Source: Galeruca laticollis
Lineage: Eukaryota; Arthropoda; Insecta; Coleoptera; Chrysomelidae
Reading direction: 5' to 3'
Length of the DNA: 64,000 bases
NCBI GenBank assembly: GCA_963921935.1
Contig: OY998181.1
Location: forward strand, 115,154,957-115,218,956
Shown: one piece after another, positions 1 through 10,411 of the stretch
Layout: the number at the start of each line of letters is the position of its first letter
Numbering within the stretch: position 1 is the first letter of the stretch
The notes under the pieces: model-generated
The model's database searches: none
What the model was told of the DNA's origin: nothing
The model's input: only the letters and a program-made list of their open reading frames with translations
Program-made: the position numbers and the translations under genes

Positions 1-346
1 CGGATAGTGATGGCTCGCTCATCACCATCCAATCTTTTACATTTTTCCTAGCTGCAACATTAACAATTGTTACGTCCAGGACCTCTTCTCTTACTCTCGT
101 GACAAAAGTGGGGGTTGTCCCCACGTCTAAGGTCTCAAGGTTAATTGCTATGAGATATTCTAATAAACACTCACCTTTGGCGTTGTTCTTAGTGATTCCC
201 CATACGGTATTGAGTGCGTTGGCATCACAGCCAGTTATGATTGGCAGCCGTCTGTTATTGCAATGTCTCACTGGCTCTTGTACTTCTTCCTTCTGGCGGT
301 GTCATCGGCCCGTCTCCAGCGAAGTAGGCAGAGGCTTTGACGATAT
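1..346 (-). mobile_element. Non-LTR retrotransposon endonuclease fragment
   Basis: Read on minus, this encodes the C-terminal half of an APE-type endonuclease of an R1/Jockey-like LINE. In order I see AYFAGDG, TPPEEVQEPVRHC, ITGCDANALNTVWG, GECLLEYL, PTFVTRVREEVLDVTIV and finally SEPSLS at the window edge. GCDANA is the catalytic Asp/Asn block and the last segment leads into the expected SDH block, which is cut off. One frameshift lies near 290-300, within a GAAGGAAGAAG stretch. The similarity stops abruptly near 346, so this is a 5'-truncated or internally deleted relic. The protein would nick target DNA for target-primed reverse transcription. No functional copy is present. Confidence 0.85.
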
Positions 347-1498
347 ATATTAATACAGTTTTCTATGCAATACTTTAGGCAAACCCTGTATTGTCTTAGT
401 ACACAATATAATTGAAAAACCCTGCGTATGTAGGATTTGACATTATTCAATTTCTGATGACATTCCGATCACAATTGAAAAACATATTCAAGGTTAGAGA
501 AAATAGTAGTCATGATAGGTAAAAGGTATAATAAAAGTATTCCAAATCTATTTGTAGTAAGAAAATAGAAAATTTAGTTTTTTTTAAAAAAGAGAAACAT
601 TGGTAACCACAATATAATTTGCTTGTTTATTGAAAAAAAAGTCAATAACGTTGAATCCTCCGAAGAGAGAACTTCTAAGTAGGAGTTCTCCACATCATTT
701 TTGATTTATCCAAAATTTTGTATTATAATAATTGAGCAGATTCAGGCCTTGAAACAAATTAAATTATAGATGCATCTAAATTGTCCAATCCGCATATTAA
801 AAAATTTGAAAATATAATAAAATAAATACATTTCGGATATTTGACAAATCAAGTGATTTTTTGAAGTTGATTGAATTCTTTCAATTTTTTTTATAAAACT
901 TTTGGTATTAGATATAAGGCGTTATAGTTTGTAGGTTGTTCAATTTAGTTTATATCTGGGAAGATACGAGTTTGTTCTTTGTTGTAAGAGGAGAAGGAAA
1001 ACTTAATTCTAAAATTTATTTGATTTGGTAATTGTACATACTTGTTAATCTGTTACTCACATTGGAAAACCTTTAAACCATTTAAGAACCTTGATAAAAT
1101 CAAATATATTTATCAAATTTGGGAATTTTATCTTAAAAAGTGACAATTGTGGATTACTGGTGACAGACAAGTCATCTATACATTGTGAATGTCAATAAAG
1201 TAATTGTATGTTCTTTATAATCTCAAATTTACAGCCCTAAAACAATACAGAGTCAAGGATAAAGAACTAAATTAATAACTAACAGATAAATTGCACAATA
1301 ATAATATAATAATACTAATTCGAAACTAAAATTGATTTTTAATTATAATAAACATTTTATAGCCGGGAATTTTGACAACAACTATCAATTTGTGAAATTC
1401 AACATACGACGTTTAAGCCGTGTGTACAATATAATAAAAATACGCTGCTTGAGCCGCATATACAATAATTGTCGCTGCAACGTACGGCAATAATACTT

Positions 1499-1503
<5 letters not shown>

Positions 1504-1562
<59 letters not shown>
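1504..1562. repeat. (TA)n microsatellite
   Basis: About 59 bases of uninterrupted TA dinucleotide, seen directly. Confidence 0.97.
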
Positions 1563-1565
<3 letters not shown>

Positions 1566-2128
1566 AACCACATATCTTATATCTTGAAGCACATCAGCTG
1601 ATTCAGAATGTTTAGTTTAGTATTTAAAATAAATTGAAACTATATTGATAAAAGAACACATTAAAAAACCAAAATCTGAATTAAAATTCATATAAAGTCA
1701 TATTATATTAAATCATTTGTTTATAATAATCAAAATAGTAACAATAAATAAAGAGAAATTACCTTAATAATTGTCTTAAAATATGAAAACGCCTAACAAG
1801 TATTGAAGAAAACATTAAATCTGCCTAATATGGATATTTATTTGTCACTAGGGAATCAGTTGTTTATCTGAAAATAAACAAGTTCTAGTTATCAAGTTTA
1901 ATACAACCATCAGTTGAATAGTAATAATAATAATAATATTCATATTTGTTATTAAGAATTAGTCAAATTAAAAATTTGAATATAAGATGACATAACTCTA
2001 ATGATATATCAAAATTTGGTATCAATTTTATAATATAATCATAAGATGGTGATAAATATATGTCAATATTTAAAACTATAAAATTTGGACAGTTCAAATA
2101 AAGAAATTACCCATGATTCTCTTTGTTG

Positions 2129-2130
<2 letters not shown>

Positions 2131-2166
<36 letters not shown>
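2131..2166. repeat. (AT)n microsatellite
   Basis: Eighteen AT units, seen directly. Confidence 0.97.
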
Positions 2167-2170
<4 letters not shown>

Positions 2171-4531
2171 TAGAAGGATTTGTTATAAACTGAAATACTA
2201 TTTCAAAATTATCACAAGTATAAAAACAAGAATTTACATTGTAATCTAAAAGCATTAACCATGAATTTCACCAATTATTAAAATACTTATTGTATTGAAA
2301 TTGGTTTATATTAAAGAAGAAACAGACTTCTTTAAGTGAAACTCACAATCATATGTTTTTCAAAACTTTCATAGAATGCAATGAATGTGAATAGAACTCT
2401 ATAGCTCAAGCAAGAAAAGCATTGGTTGTAATATGACAGAACAATGTTGTTAAATTATAAGGAAACAAAACTTTGTTTGGAACAGTAAGCTGGGAAACAA
2501 ATAGTTGATTTATCAAAAAATTGACGATCGAGGGGAAGCGTTGGTAGATTGGGTTTGGCGTCGTAGCAGAGGAGATGAGGATGTAAGTTTTGCAACAAAT
2601 TTTAAGCTAAATCGCCACAAATAAGTATCAAAGTTAATAATTCATCATCTATATCAAACTACAAACACTTACATATGTGGATATCCAGTTTTTCCTGCGA
2701 ATACCCAAGTTTCTTCCAGAAAATATGCAGCGTGGACTTCAATAGGCGTATTCCTGTTACCAGATGTGGTAAAATCCAGACTCCAGACTTCAGGTCAGTG
2801 TTTTTTAATAATATTGGCCAATAATAACAAACTAATTTAAATTCAGTGACTATTTCCATTTGTAAATAATTCTTGCGTCTATATGATCGATCAAACTGAA
2901 AGATAAAGACTTTTATGTAGTTATTCATTAGATATAAATTTGAGATTATTAAAAACACCACATGAACGTTCTTAATTTTGTAATAAACTAATGGTGGTAC
3001 TCACTTTATGAATAATAGTATGAGAAATTTGCAATTTTATGTAGAGATATAATATTTCCAAAAGTATGTATAGTTTATAGCCCATTTCTTCTGAACATTT
3101 AATGATCTGTATATATATAATTCACACACATACATTCCTTTATGCTATTTCCATCACTAGTCATATAAAGTAAACGATTCTATGATAGATGGAATGTCCA
3201 TACAATTGGAAAGCATCTCTAAGAGAAACGTTCGGTTTCATTCGCATCATTCCGTTTTTATTTGAGCATGCGCATAGAATGTTAGATGGTATAATTTATG
3301 ACTGTGGTTTAATAATGCCATAGGCGTATCTATTATATACATTGAAATAAAATTTTTCTATAAAAAAATTAAATTATTTAGAATTATTGTGTTTCATTTT
3401 ATTTAATTAAACAGGATATCTCAAACTAAGCCTGAACTCAAAGGGTAGAACGAGTCTCATGCTCCCGAATCATAATAATAAATAACAGCTAGCCACATAA
3501 TCAAAACAAATATAAATAAAAGTATTTAATCTATAATTAATCTATAAATATTACAACTTATCTAATTAAAATAATAATAATTATATATATAAGCCTTGTT
3601 TATTATATTAAAGTGAAACATAGCTACAAGGTGAATTGAACTAATTAGCATCATTTGAATAATGTCAATCTTTAGTAAATATTCAATAAAAAGATAATTC
3701 ATGACGACATGCTGATTTAAATAGACATAGCTTAAACACGTTAAGAAATACCTACGTATAATGTACATTTAATAAAATGATTTACAAAATTTCTGTTCAA
3801 TTTAGTAATTATATTTCAAAGAATAAAAAAGGAATATATAACAAACACGAGTGAATTTCGTGAATAATATATTAGAGTACATAATTATAAGAAAGCCTGC
3901 ATATACAGAATAATATGAATTTTTAAAAAAAATTCAACTATTATATTTCTATAATTTGTAAACACTCTCAAAAAACCCTGTATATAGCATAAACTTTTCA
4001 ATCATATTATATCAAAATGTCAAATCAAAATATTAACGCGAAAATCGACGTTCTTTCAATGGTTCGGGTAGAGTGATTCGGAGTGATTACAGAGTGTAAA
4101 CAAACACAGTGAATTTATCTATAATAACACAGGAATGGATGTTTTGATTCGAGAAAAACAATTATATTTACTTAGCAACAATGAACAATGAAAACAAAAA
4201 ATAAAACAATTGCAAGTTGTAGATTTCAAGCTTGGAGAGAAGCGTCGTGATCTTATAAATGGAGAGACATGTTCAATGTTTCCTTCTTCAAATTTATTAG
4301 AGAAGTGAAGATAATTTAAACAAAATCATGTAATAAGTTAACCAAAGTTATCAACAAAGTATTGAAATAAAAATAACAAAATAATAACCCGTATTTTAAA
4401 CAAAAAAGTGAATATAATTTGTGCTATCGACCAGAACTTGGTAAGACTGAGTAAAATTACCTTATTCGTAAAGTTTTGGTGACTGTTGATCCATATTACC
4501 AATAATTGTGGTACTCAACTGGAGAAATAAT

Positions 4532-4968
4532 TCACAATTCGTCATTTTTTAATCCTGAGTTCCGGTTTTATTCGATCGTAGCCACGATCTTTTCACATGC
4601 ATCATCTCCATAGTCAAGAAGAAACCAAATATAGACTCTATTTCGCTTGTGTACATTAAACTTTTCCTATAAAAATAATAACACGTATATTTCAGATGTT
4701 AGGTTAACCGTTATCATTGATATTAATTTCTTAAATAATTATTAAATTTATTAATTCAATCCCCACTAATATTACGGACATAAAACACTAAGTATTTGTT
4801 CAAATAATTACTCACCAAATTCATTTTCACTAACAATAATAAAATCCTAAATGCACCACACCTTTTCTTATCTTTGCAAACTAAATTACATTCCACAGAA
4901 TACACACACCACGCGACGGCTATATTTAGAATAATCACAGTAGAGGTTGAAGACCAGCGAATGGCCAT
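4532..4968 (-). CDS. Weak candidate two-exon gene for a small secreted or membrane protein
   Basis: Minus-strand exon 1 (4968-4816) starts MAIRWSSTSTVIILNIAVAW. It has a basic start and a hydrophobic run like a signal peptide or anchor, then CNLVCKDKKRC. It ends in phase 0 at a consensus donor (TTG, then GTGAGT). A T-rich acceptor ending TATAG at 4667 opens a second in-frame exon, EKFNVHKRNRVYIW onward, with a stop at 4532, giving about 95 residues. An upstream in-frame ATG at 5007 would add 13 residues. I do not recognise a family. The splice signals and frame match are visible, but the second exon looks compositionally ordinary, so this may be chance. Confidence 0.2.
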
Positions 4969-5009
4969 TCTACGCAAATAGTAGATAGATCTTTGAGCGC
5001 AATTCACTC

Positions 5010-5440
5010 GATGAGAGTTTTAAATAAAATTTGTAATAACTGGAATGAATTATTTTACGAGAAGGTTTTGCAAGTATTTCTATTCAAATTATAATACATG
5101 TATTGTTTAACATTCGAATTAACAAAAAAACATCTTTCCTTTATTTCACCATTTATTAAATCGTTTGTCTATGTTTTCTTGTGTTTTCCTGATATTTCAA
5201 CCTAAAGTTTCCTGTTACTGGCGAGCGCTAAGTGCCGAATTCATCCCTGAGATAAGGTAATAATAATATAAAATAAATTCAAATTTTTATCAAACTTATA
5301 TCTTTATTTGAATTGGGATTCGTGGTAAGCGTACCAATTCTGGCGCCCATAATTTGCAATTAAATAATATATAATAACGTGGCTCACTCCAACGTGTAGC
5401 TGGCAATTAAATTATATAATAATTAAATAAATAATTATAT

Positions 5441-5444
<4 letters not shown>
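5010..5444. other. Intergenic, nothing recognised
   Basis: AT-rich sequence between the weak gene candidate and the TA array. No ORF, repeat or signal that I can support. Confidence 0.6.
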
Positions 5445-5506
<62 letters not shown>

Positions 5507-5558
5507 ATATGTATATATGTATATATGTATATATGTATATATGTATATATGTATATAT
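5445..5558. repeat. (TA)n microsatellite with a GTATATAT subrepeat
   Basis: Pure AT dinucleotide for the first ~45 bases, then at least eight tandem 8-bp GTATATAT units. It abuts the hammerhead satellite directly, with no spacer. Confidence 0.95.
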
Positions 5559-5628
5559 AAACAAAGAGCAAACAACAAGTGTTATCATGGGAAAGCACGC
5601 AAAAATAAAGAGGTTACTGAAGAGGAGT

Positions 5629-5685
5629 GGTAACCGTAAACATGCATGTTTCTAGCTCATTAGCCTTCATCAGTACGGTATAACC
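5629..5685 (-). ncRNA. Hammerhead ribozyme, satellite copy 1
   Basis: Read on minus: stem I arm CCGTA, core CTGATGA, stem II GGCT/AGCT with loop AATG, GAAA, then the self-complementary ACATGCATGT as stem III, cleavage triplet GTT, and stem I return TACGG. An outer GGT/ACC pair flanks stem I. Cleavage is predicted after the second T of GTT. The core residues expected of an active hammerhead are present. The base next to the core in stem II is an A-A mismatch where G-C is usual. Confidence 0.85.
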
Positions 5686-5986
5686 AAGTATGGATGTGAA
5701 ACTTGGGAGCAACGATGTTGAATGAAACATGGAAGAACACGATGAACGGAAAATAACAGGACAACCGAACGCACATTTGTGCCATCAATTGGAAGATTCC
5801 GATTTTGGAACAACAACCAATATCAACACGGAGGCGCATAAAGCCCTCCTGTCTGGAAAAAACCAACCCAAGGTAAAGAAACAAGATCAAAAATGGATCA
5901 TGCGTGAATTTAACAAAAACAAAGAGCAAATAACAAGTGTTATCATGGGAAAGCAAGCAAAAATAAAGAGGTTACTGAAGAGGAGT

Positions 5987-6043
5987 GGTAACCGTAAACA
6001 TGCATGTTTCTAGCTCATTTGCCTTCATCAGTACGGTATAACC
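5987..6043 (-). ncRNA. Hammerhead ribozyme, satellite copy 2
   Basis: Same fold as copy 1, with CTGATGA, GAAA and the GTT triplet intact. One base differs in the stem II loop (minus-strand AAAT instead of AATG-type), which leaves the helices unchanged. Confidence 0.85.
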
Positions 6044-6343
6044 AAGTATGGATGTGAAACTTGGGAGCAACGATGTTGAATGAAACATGGAAGAACACGA
6101 AGAACGGAAAATAACAGGCCATCAAACGCACATTTGTGCCATCAATGGGAAAATTCCGATTTTGGAACAACAACCAATATCAACACGGAGGCGCATAAAG
6201 CCCTCCTGTCTAGAAAAAACCAACCCAAGGTAAAGAAACAAGATCAAAAATGGATCATGCGTGAATTTAACAAAAACAAAGAGCAAACAACAAGTGTTAT
6301 CATGGGAAAGCACGCAAAAATAAAGAGGTTACTGAAGAGGAGT

Positions 6344-6400
6344 GGTAACCGTAAACATGCATGTTTCTAGCTCATCAGCCTTCATCAGTACGGTATACCC
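6344..6400 (-). ncRNA. Hammerhead ribozyme, satellite copy 3
   Basis: Core and stems I and III as in copy 1. One change falls in the stem II loop and one in the outer flank near 6399 (ACCC for AACC). The catalytic core is unaltered. Confidence 0.85.
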
Positions 6401-6701
6401 AGGTATGGATGTGAAACTTGGGAGCAACGATGTTGAATGAAACATGGAAGAACACGAAGAACGGAAAATAACAGGACAACCAAACGCACATTAGTGCCAT
6501 CAATTGGAAGATTTCGATTTTGGAACAACAACCATTATCACCACGGAGGCGCATAAAGCCCTCCTGTCTGGAAAAAACCAACCCAAGGTAAGGAAACAAG
6601 ATCAAAAATGGATCATGCGTGAATTTAACAAAAACAAAGAGCAAACAACAAGTGTTATCATGGGAAAGCACGCAAAAATAAAGAGGTTACTGAAGAGGAG
6701 T

Positions 6702-6758
6702 GGTAACCGTAAACATGCATGTTTCTAGCTCATTAGCCTTCATCAGTACGGTATAACC
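6702..6758 (-). ncRNA. Hammerhead ribozyme, satellite copy 4
   Basis: Matches copy 1 in CTGATGA, stem II, GAAA, stem III palindrome, GTT triplet and CCGTA/TACGG stem I. Confidence 0.85.
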
Positions 6759-7059
6759 AAGCATGGATGTGAAACTTGGGAGCAACGATGTTGAATGAAA
6801 CATGGAAGAACACGAAGAACGGAAAATAACAGGACAACCAAACGCACATTTGTGCCATCAATTGGAAGATTCCGATTTTGGAACAACAACCAATATCAAC
6901 ACGGAGGCGCATAAAGCCCTCCTGTCTGGAAAAAACCAACCCAAGGTAAAGAAACAAGATCAAAAATGGATCATGCGTGAATTTAACAAAAACAAAGAGC
7001 AAACAACAAGTGTTATCATGGGAAAGCACGCAAAAATAAAGAGGTTACTGAAGAGGAGT

Positions 7060-7116
7060 GGTGACCGTAAACATGCATGTTTCTAGCTCATTAGCCTTCA
7101 TCAGTACGGTATAACC
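7060..7116 (-). ncRNA. Hammerhead ribozyme, satellite copy 5
   Basis: Same core and helices as copy 1. A single change in the 3' arm (GGTGACC for GGTAACC on plus) lies outside the CCGTA/TACGG stem. Confidence 0.85.
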
Positions 7117-7235
7117 AAGTATGGATGTGAAACTTGGGAGCAACGATGTTGAATGAAACATGGAAGAACACGAAGAACGGAAAATAACAGGACAACCATT
7201 CAACATCGTTGCTCCCAAGTTTCACATCCATACTT

Positions 7236-7292
7236 GGTTATACCGTACTGATGAAGGCTAATGAGCTAGAAACATGCATGTTTACGGTTACC
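7236..7292 (+). ncRNA. Hammerhead ribozyme, inverted copy A
   Basis: CCGTA 7243-7247, CTGATGA 7248-7254, stem II GGCT 7256-7259 with AGCT 7264-7267, GAA 7269-7271, stem III ACA 7272-7274 with TGT 7279-7281 around loop TGCA, cleavage base T7282, stem I return TACGG 7283-7287. Outer GGT 7236-7238 can pair with ACC 7290-7292. Confidence 0.87.
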
Positions 7293-7593
7293 ACTCCTCT
7301 TCAGTAACCTCTTTATTTTTGCGTGCTTTCCCATGATAACACTTGTTGTTTGCTCTTTGTTTTTGTTAAATTCACGCATGATCCATTTTTGATCTTGTTT
7401 CTTTACCTTGGGTTGGTTTTTTCCAGACAGGAGGGCTTTATGCGCCTCCGTGTTGATATTGGTTGTTGTTCCAAAATCGGAATCTTCCAATTGATGGCAC
7501 AAATGTGCGTTTGGTTGTCCTGTTATTTTCCGTTCTTCGTGTTCTTCCATGTTTCATTCAACATCGTTGCTCCCAAGTTTCACATCTATACTT

Positions 7594-7650
7594 GGTTATA
7601 CCGTACTGATGAAGGCTAATGAGCTAGAAACATGCATGTTTACGGCTACC
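7594..7650 (+). ncRNA. Hammerhead ribozyme, inverted copy B
   Basis: Same fold as inverted copy A. CTGATGA lies at 7606-7612. The only change in the motif is one base between TACGG and the outer ACC, outside the helices. Confidence 0.85.
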
Positions 7651-7753
7651 ACTCCTCTTCAGTAACCTCTTTATTTTTGCGTGCTTTCCCATGATAACAC
7701 TTGTTGTTTGCTCTTTGTTTTTGTTAAATTCACGCATGATCCATTTTTTATCT

Positions 7754-7755
<2 letters not shown>

Positions 7756-7791
<36 letters not shown>
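7756..7791. repeat. (TA)n microsatellite bordering the satellite
   Basis: About 36 bases of TA that truncate the last inverted satellite unit. Confidence 0.95.
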
Positions 7792-7795
<4 letters not shown>

Positions 7796-8604
7796 AACCG
7801 ATGCAAAATGGACCATAACCGTACACGTAGTGCATGAAAATAGGACAAAGCGCATGATAATGGGACTGTCCCATTATGCGTTGATACGTAAGGCAGGAAA
7901 ATGGGACTTTTTCTCTTAATGCAGGATAGTGGACCCAGCCATACTAAATTAACAATTTAATAAAAGAACTTTGCAAAATCCATGTGAAAATTGGTCCAGG
8001 TGGATTTTTTGGAAATTTTGATGTGATGTAGTACATGTAATTTTCAACACAATGTTTTAATTGCATCACCCCAAAAAATGAACAGTGCTATAGCTAATAG
8101 CTAGGGGGCGTTAAAACCACTTCTAGATCAAATCTTGCAACTGAATTTTGAACCAGTTATCGTTAACGGATTAAACTGAAATTTTTCATGCAGGTTTGGT
8201 TAGGATGACAATGCATTATGGGCTAAATGTCATAGTCCCAAATCTAATATGGCTGACGCCAAGATGACGGACTTTTTTTACACACCCCCATGATTTCCCA
8301 TGAGTATCAAACGATAGGGTTCGCTTATAGAAATAAAATGACATCACTCCAAATTCAATACGGCGGAAACCCCAAGATAGGAGTTCAAATTTTTTTTCCT
8401 ACCCCCATGATATGCATGATTACTCAGGGACATCCGAAAAATAAAATTACGTGTCCCCAAGGACTAGTGTACACTATTTTTCCTACGATCACGTTATAAT
8501 TTTACCAAATAATCTAAAATCTGACGTTCATATATAGATGTGAAAGGTTTTATGTTTGTTAAGTAGTTAAGTATAACTTTTCAAAGCAATTCGATACTGA
8601 ATTA
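7792..8604. repeat. Degenerate repeat-rich spacer
   Basis: Holds a hairpin at about 7850-7885 (ATAATGGGAC facing GTCCCATTAT) and GCAGGAAAATGGGAC near 7892, whose reverse complement recurs near 34065, so an old MITE-like family is likely. From about 8215 to 8465 two diverged ~110-bp tandem units share an AAGAT...CCCCATGAT pattern. The segment AAAATCTGACGTT near 8516 recurs near 9488 beyond the LINE fragment, suggesting the LINE landed inside this repeat. No gene. Confidence 0.55.
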
Positions 8605-9366
8605 AGTGACGAGAAGAAATGGTATCCCAACATCATTACCAGACTTATTAGAAAGAATGCCATTCAATGGTTTACAGACGACTCACTCAAAAGCAATAGA
8701 AGGAGCTGGGATAGGAGAGTACGGGCCGGGAACCAAACACTCCGAAAGCTTGGGAAGGATCCCAACTACCTTTCTAGTGGAAATTCACTCCATAGGAAAG
8801 TGTGCCCAGTTCAATATTGATAAAAGATATAGAAGGCAAAGGATCATCATCAGCAGATATTCAAGCAGCAGCGGCAGGTGAACTAGTAAAGAGAGGAGCT
8901 GAAACATTCTTTTGAGGGTCGAAACCCTTTTTCGGTATCAACTCTAATTAATGTAGTATTGGAATAAGGCCTCATTAGAAAGATCTAATGGGCCTTAGAC
9001 AATCAGAGATATTCTTGGGAGACTTCAACCAGGTCAGAACACATGTGTATAAGCCAGAATAAAATTTCTATAAGTATTTTAATAGGTGACCTGACGGGAC
9101 AAATTCTCAAAATACTGGAGCAAGAAGGAAGTAGATTCTGTGGAATGCAATAAGAAACGTCTATCCACATTCCACATACTTGCGGATTTCATAGCAGTAC
9201 AGGAACCTAGGACATTACTGGACAGAAGAGGAACACGCCTAAACTGAAGCCAGATGATATCCTAAAATTCCTTCGGGACATAGGTCCAAAGGTACTGCTA
9301 GTCTCTGAGACTTTTCTTAGGAACTAAGTAGAAGGGGGCACAATAGATCTTCTAGGGCTCAGTGAA
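8605..9366 (+). mobile_element. LINE RNase H and C-terminal domain relic
   Basis: Translation gives THSKAIEGAGIGEYGPGTK, then ESLGRIPTTF, EIHSIGKCAQFN and YRRQRI, which is the start of an RNase H domain of an R1/Jockey-type LINE. Further pieces follow in other frames: LVKRGAETFF, SKPFFGI, ILIGDLTGQ, RFCGM with ETSIHILC (the Cys/His tail), and LKPDDILKFLRDIG. The order is that of the 3' end of ORF2. Many stops and shifts make it dead. The usual TDGSK block is altered to TTHSK, so the first catalytic Asp is lost. Confidence 0.85.
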
Positions 9367-9690
9367 TTTCACCCCAATATACATACATTCATTTTATGTT
9401 TGTTTATATTCACATTATATAAAAATCACTCACACAAATGATATACGATTTTTTCCTACTACCACCCAATAATTTCATCATATTATGTAAAATCTGACGT
9501 TTTTATGTAGACATCAAAGGTTGGACGAACACCAAAATGAATTGTTTCAACTCCTGTCGATGCAAATGTCGAGTAATATGTTATATTTCTGTGGTAGAAT
9601 TTGTTATTTATTGATCATACTTGATAATCAAAATGAATGATACTAATTAAAAAATTCCGAACGGGTAATAATATCACTAAGTAATATATA
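9367..9690. other. Spacer, no gene
   Basis: AT-rich spacer holding a second copy of the AAAATCTGACGTT-type segment seen near 8516. Nothing coding is recognisable. Confidence 0.5.
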
Positions 9691-10072
9691 CTTTTAGCTT
9701 GTCAAAGTTTTTACACGTATCCGTATTGGAGTTACGTTGACATAAAGAAGTTGTCAAGAAAACCTTTTTAGCAGATAACGTATCGTTTCGTGCTAAAACC
9801 AGGATGGTCAAAGCACTATTTTTTGATGAAATTAAAAAAATAATGGAAATTAAAACTAAAAATGAACTTTGTTGTTATAATCAAACCAAACCAATATCAA
9901 AGAAGACCTGTAAAATAGCATTAATAGCACAGAATACTGATTTTGTTCGGGATACGTTTACGTATACGGAGAAGGGACGTAACAATCCGTTCAACGTATC
10001 GGCTGAGCCGTAACGGGTCTACACATGCGCAGTTCGTTACGAACACGTGAAAAATTTAAGACAAGCTAAAAG
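9691..10072. mobile_element. 382-bp non-autonomous TIR element (MITE)
   Basis: The ends are inverted copies: CTTTTAGCTTGTC at 9691 and GACAAGCTAAAAG ending 10072, with similarity running ~35 bp inward (TTTTTACACGT against ACGTGAAAAA). TATA flanks both sides, so the target duplication is TATA, or TA if the TIR starts two bases further out. There is no transposase. The interior has a 69-codon frame with no recognisable similarity. Tc1/mariner or a relative is the likely source of mobility. Confidence 0.75.
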
Positions 10073-10082
10073 TATAGTACGC

Positions 10083-10398
10083 GCAAAACATATAGTCCTG
10101 AAATGTAATGGTATATCCCCTTTAAGTTAAGTCGCGGAGCTAGACTCTGAAAGGTATTAATATTTTGTTTATTTTTACCAATACCACTTACACACCACAC
10201 TCTATATTGATGCTAGTGAGCTAGACTCTGAAAGGTAATAATATTTTGTTTATTTTTACCAATACCACTTACACACTACACTCTATATTGATGCTAATGC
10301 ACCAACTAAATAGTGAGCGGTCCTTATTGCTTGTGGACACGTGCGTGTTTGAAAAAACTGCTATTTCAAAATATGCTTATAGTTCAGTGAAAATAATT
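10083..10398 (+). mobile_element. Gypsy leader and gag-start fragment with an 81-bp tandem duplication
   Basis: This is a forward copy of the 5' leader also seen reversed at 19298-19440. The shared path runs from the ATCCCCTTTAAGTTAAGT region through GAGCTAGACTCTGAAAGG, GTGAGCGGTCCTTAT and the gag start (TTTGAAAAAACT...). Here the segment starting GAGCTAGACTC is duplicated (10137 and 10218, period 81). The copy ends about 20 codons into gag. It is a relic of the same 17.6-like gypsy family. Confidence 0.75.
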
Positions 10399-10411
10399 TG
10401 TTATTTGAAAA

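Larger units (their letters stand above)
347..4531. other. AT-rich intergenic stretch, no gene recognised
   Basis: This long AT-rich stretch has two pure TA microsatellites and no convincing coding region. A 74-base GC-richer island at 2521-2594 (plus strand, open as IDDRGEALVDWVWRRSRG) ends at a good-looking donor (GATGTAAGT) and could be a small exon, but it has no clear acceptor. Short minus-strand ORFs at 2659-2961 and 3562-3768 have composition typical of random AT-rich sequence. Confidence 0.6.
5559..7198 (-). repeat. ~358-bp hammerhead satellite, direct block (~4.6 units)
   Basis: The anchor GTTATCATGGG recurs at 5581, 5939, 6296, 6654 and 7012, giving a period of 357-358 bp with only scattered substitutions and one 1-bp deletion (near 6120). 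The minus strand is the ribozyme-sense strand, with one hammerhead motif per unit. Each unit also holds a 94-codon plus-strand frame (starting MEEHEERKITGQ in most copies) and a 98-codon minus-strand frame. Neither resembles a known protein. Size, tandem form and ribozyme fit the short self-cleaving repeats called retrozymes, or the hammerhead satellites known in some animals. That identification is inference; the repeat and motif are seen. Confidence 0.95.
7199..7755 (+). repeat. ~358-bp hammerhead satellite, inverted block (~1.6 units)
   Basis: At 7198/7199 the array flips orientation. The next ~557 bases are reverse complements of the preceding units, running on until they are cut by a TA microsatellite at 7756. 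The two arms are near identical, so the junction forms a large inverted repeat with a ~45-bp asymmetric spacer. The ribozyme-sense strand is plus here. Confidence 0.95.

Noticed and set aside
99..353. 84-codon plus frame near the window start
   Set aside because: It is the antisense shadow of the LINE endonuclease relic read on minus.
1385..1573. 62-codon minus frame full of Ile-Tyr
   Set aside because: It is only the translation of the TA microsatellite; the same holds for frames at 5407-5598, 34166-34427, 51841-52194 and 54442-54639.
2659..2961. 100-codon minus frame as an exon (TGIRLLKSTLHIFWKKLGYS)
   Set aside because: No convincing acceptor upstream and no family recognised; composition fits chance in AT-rich DNA.
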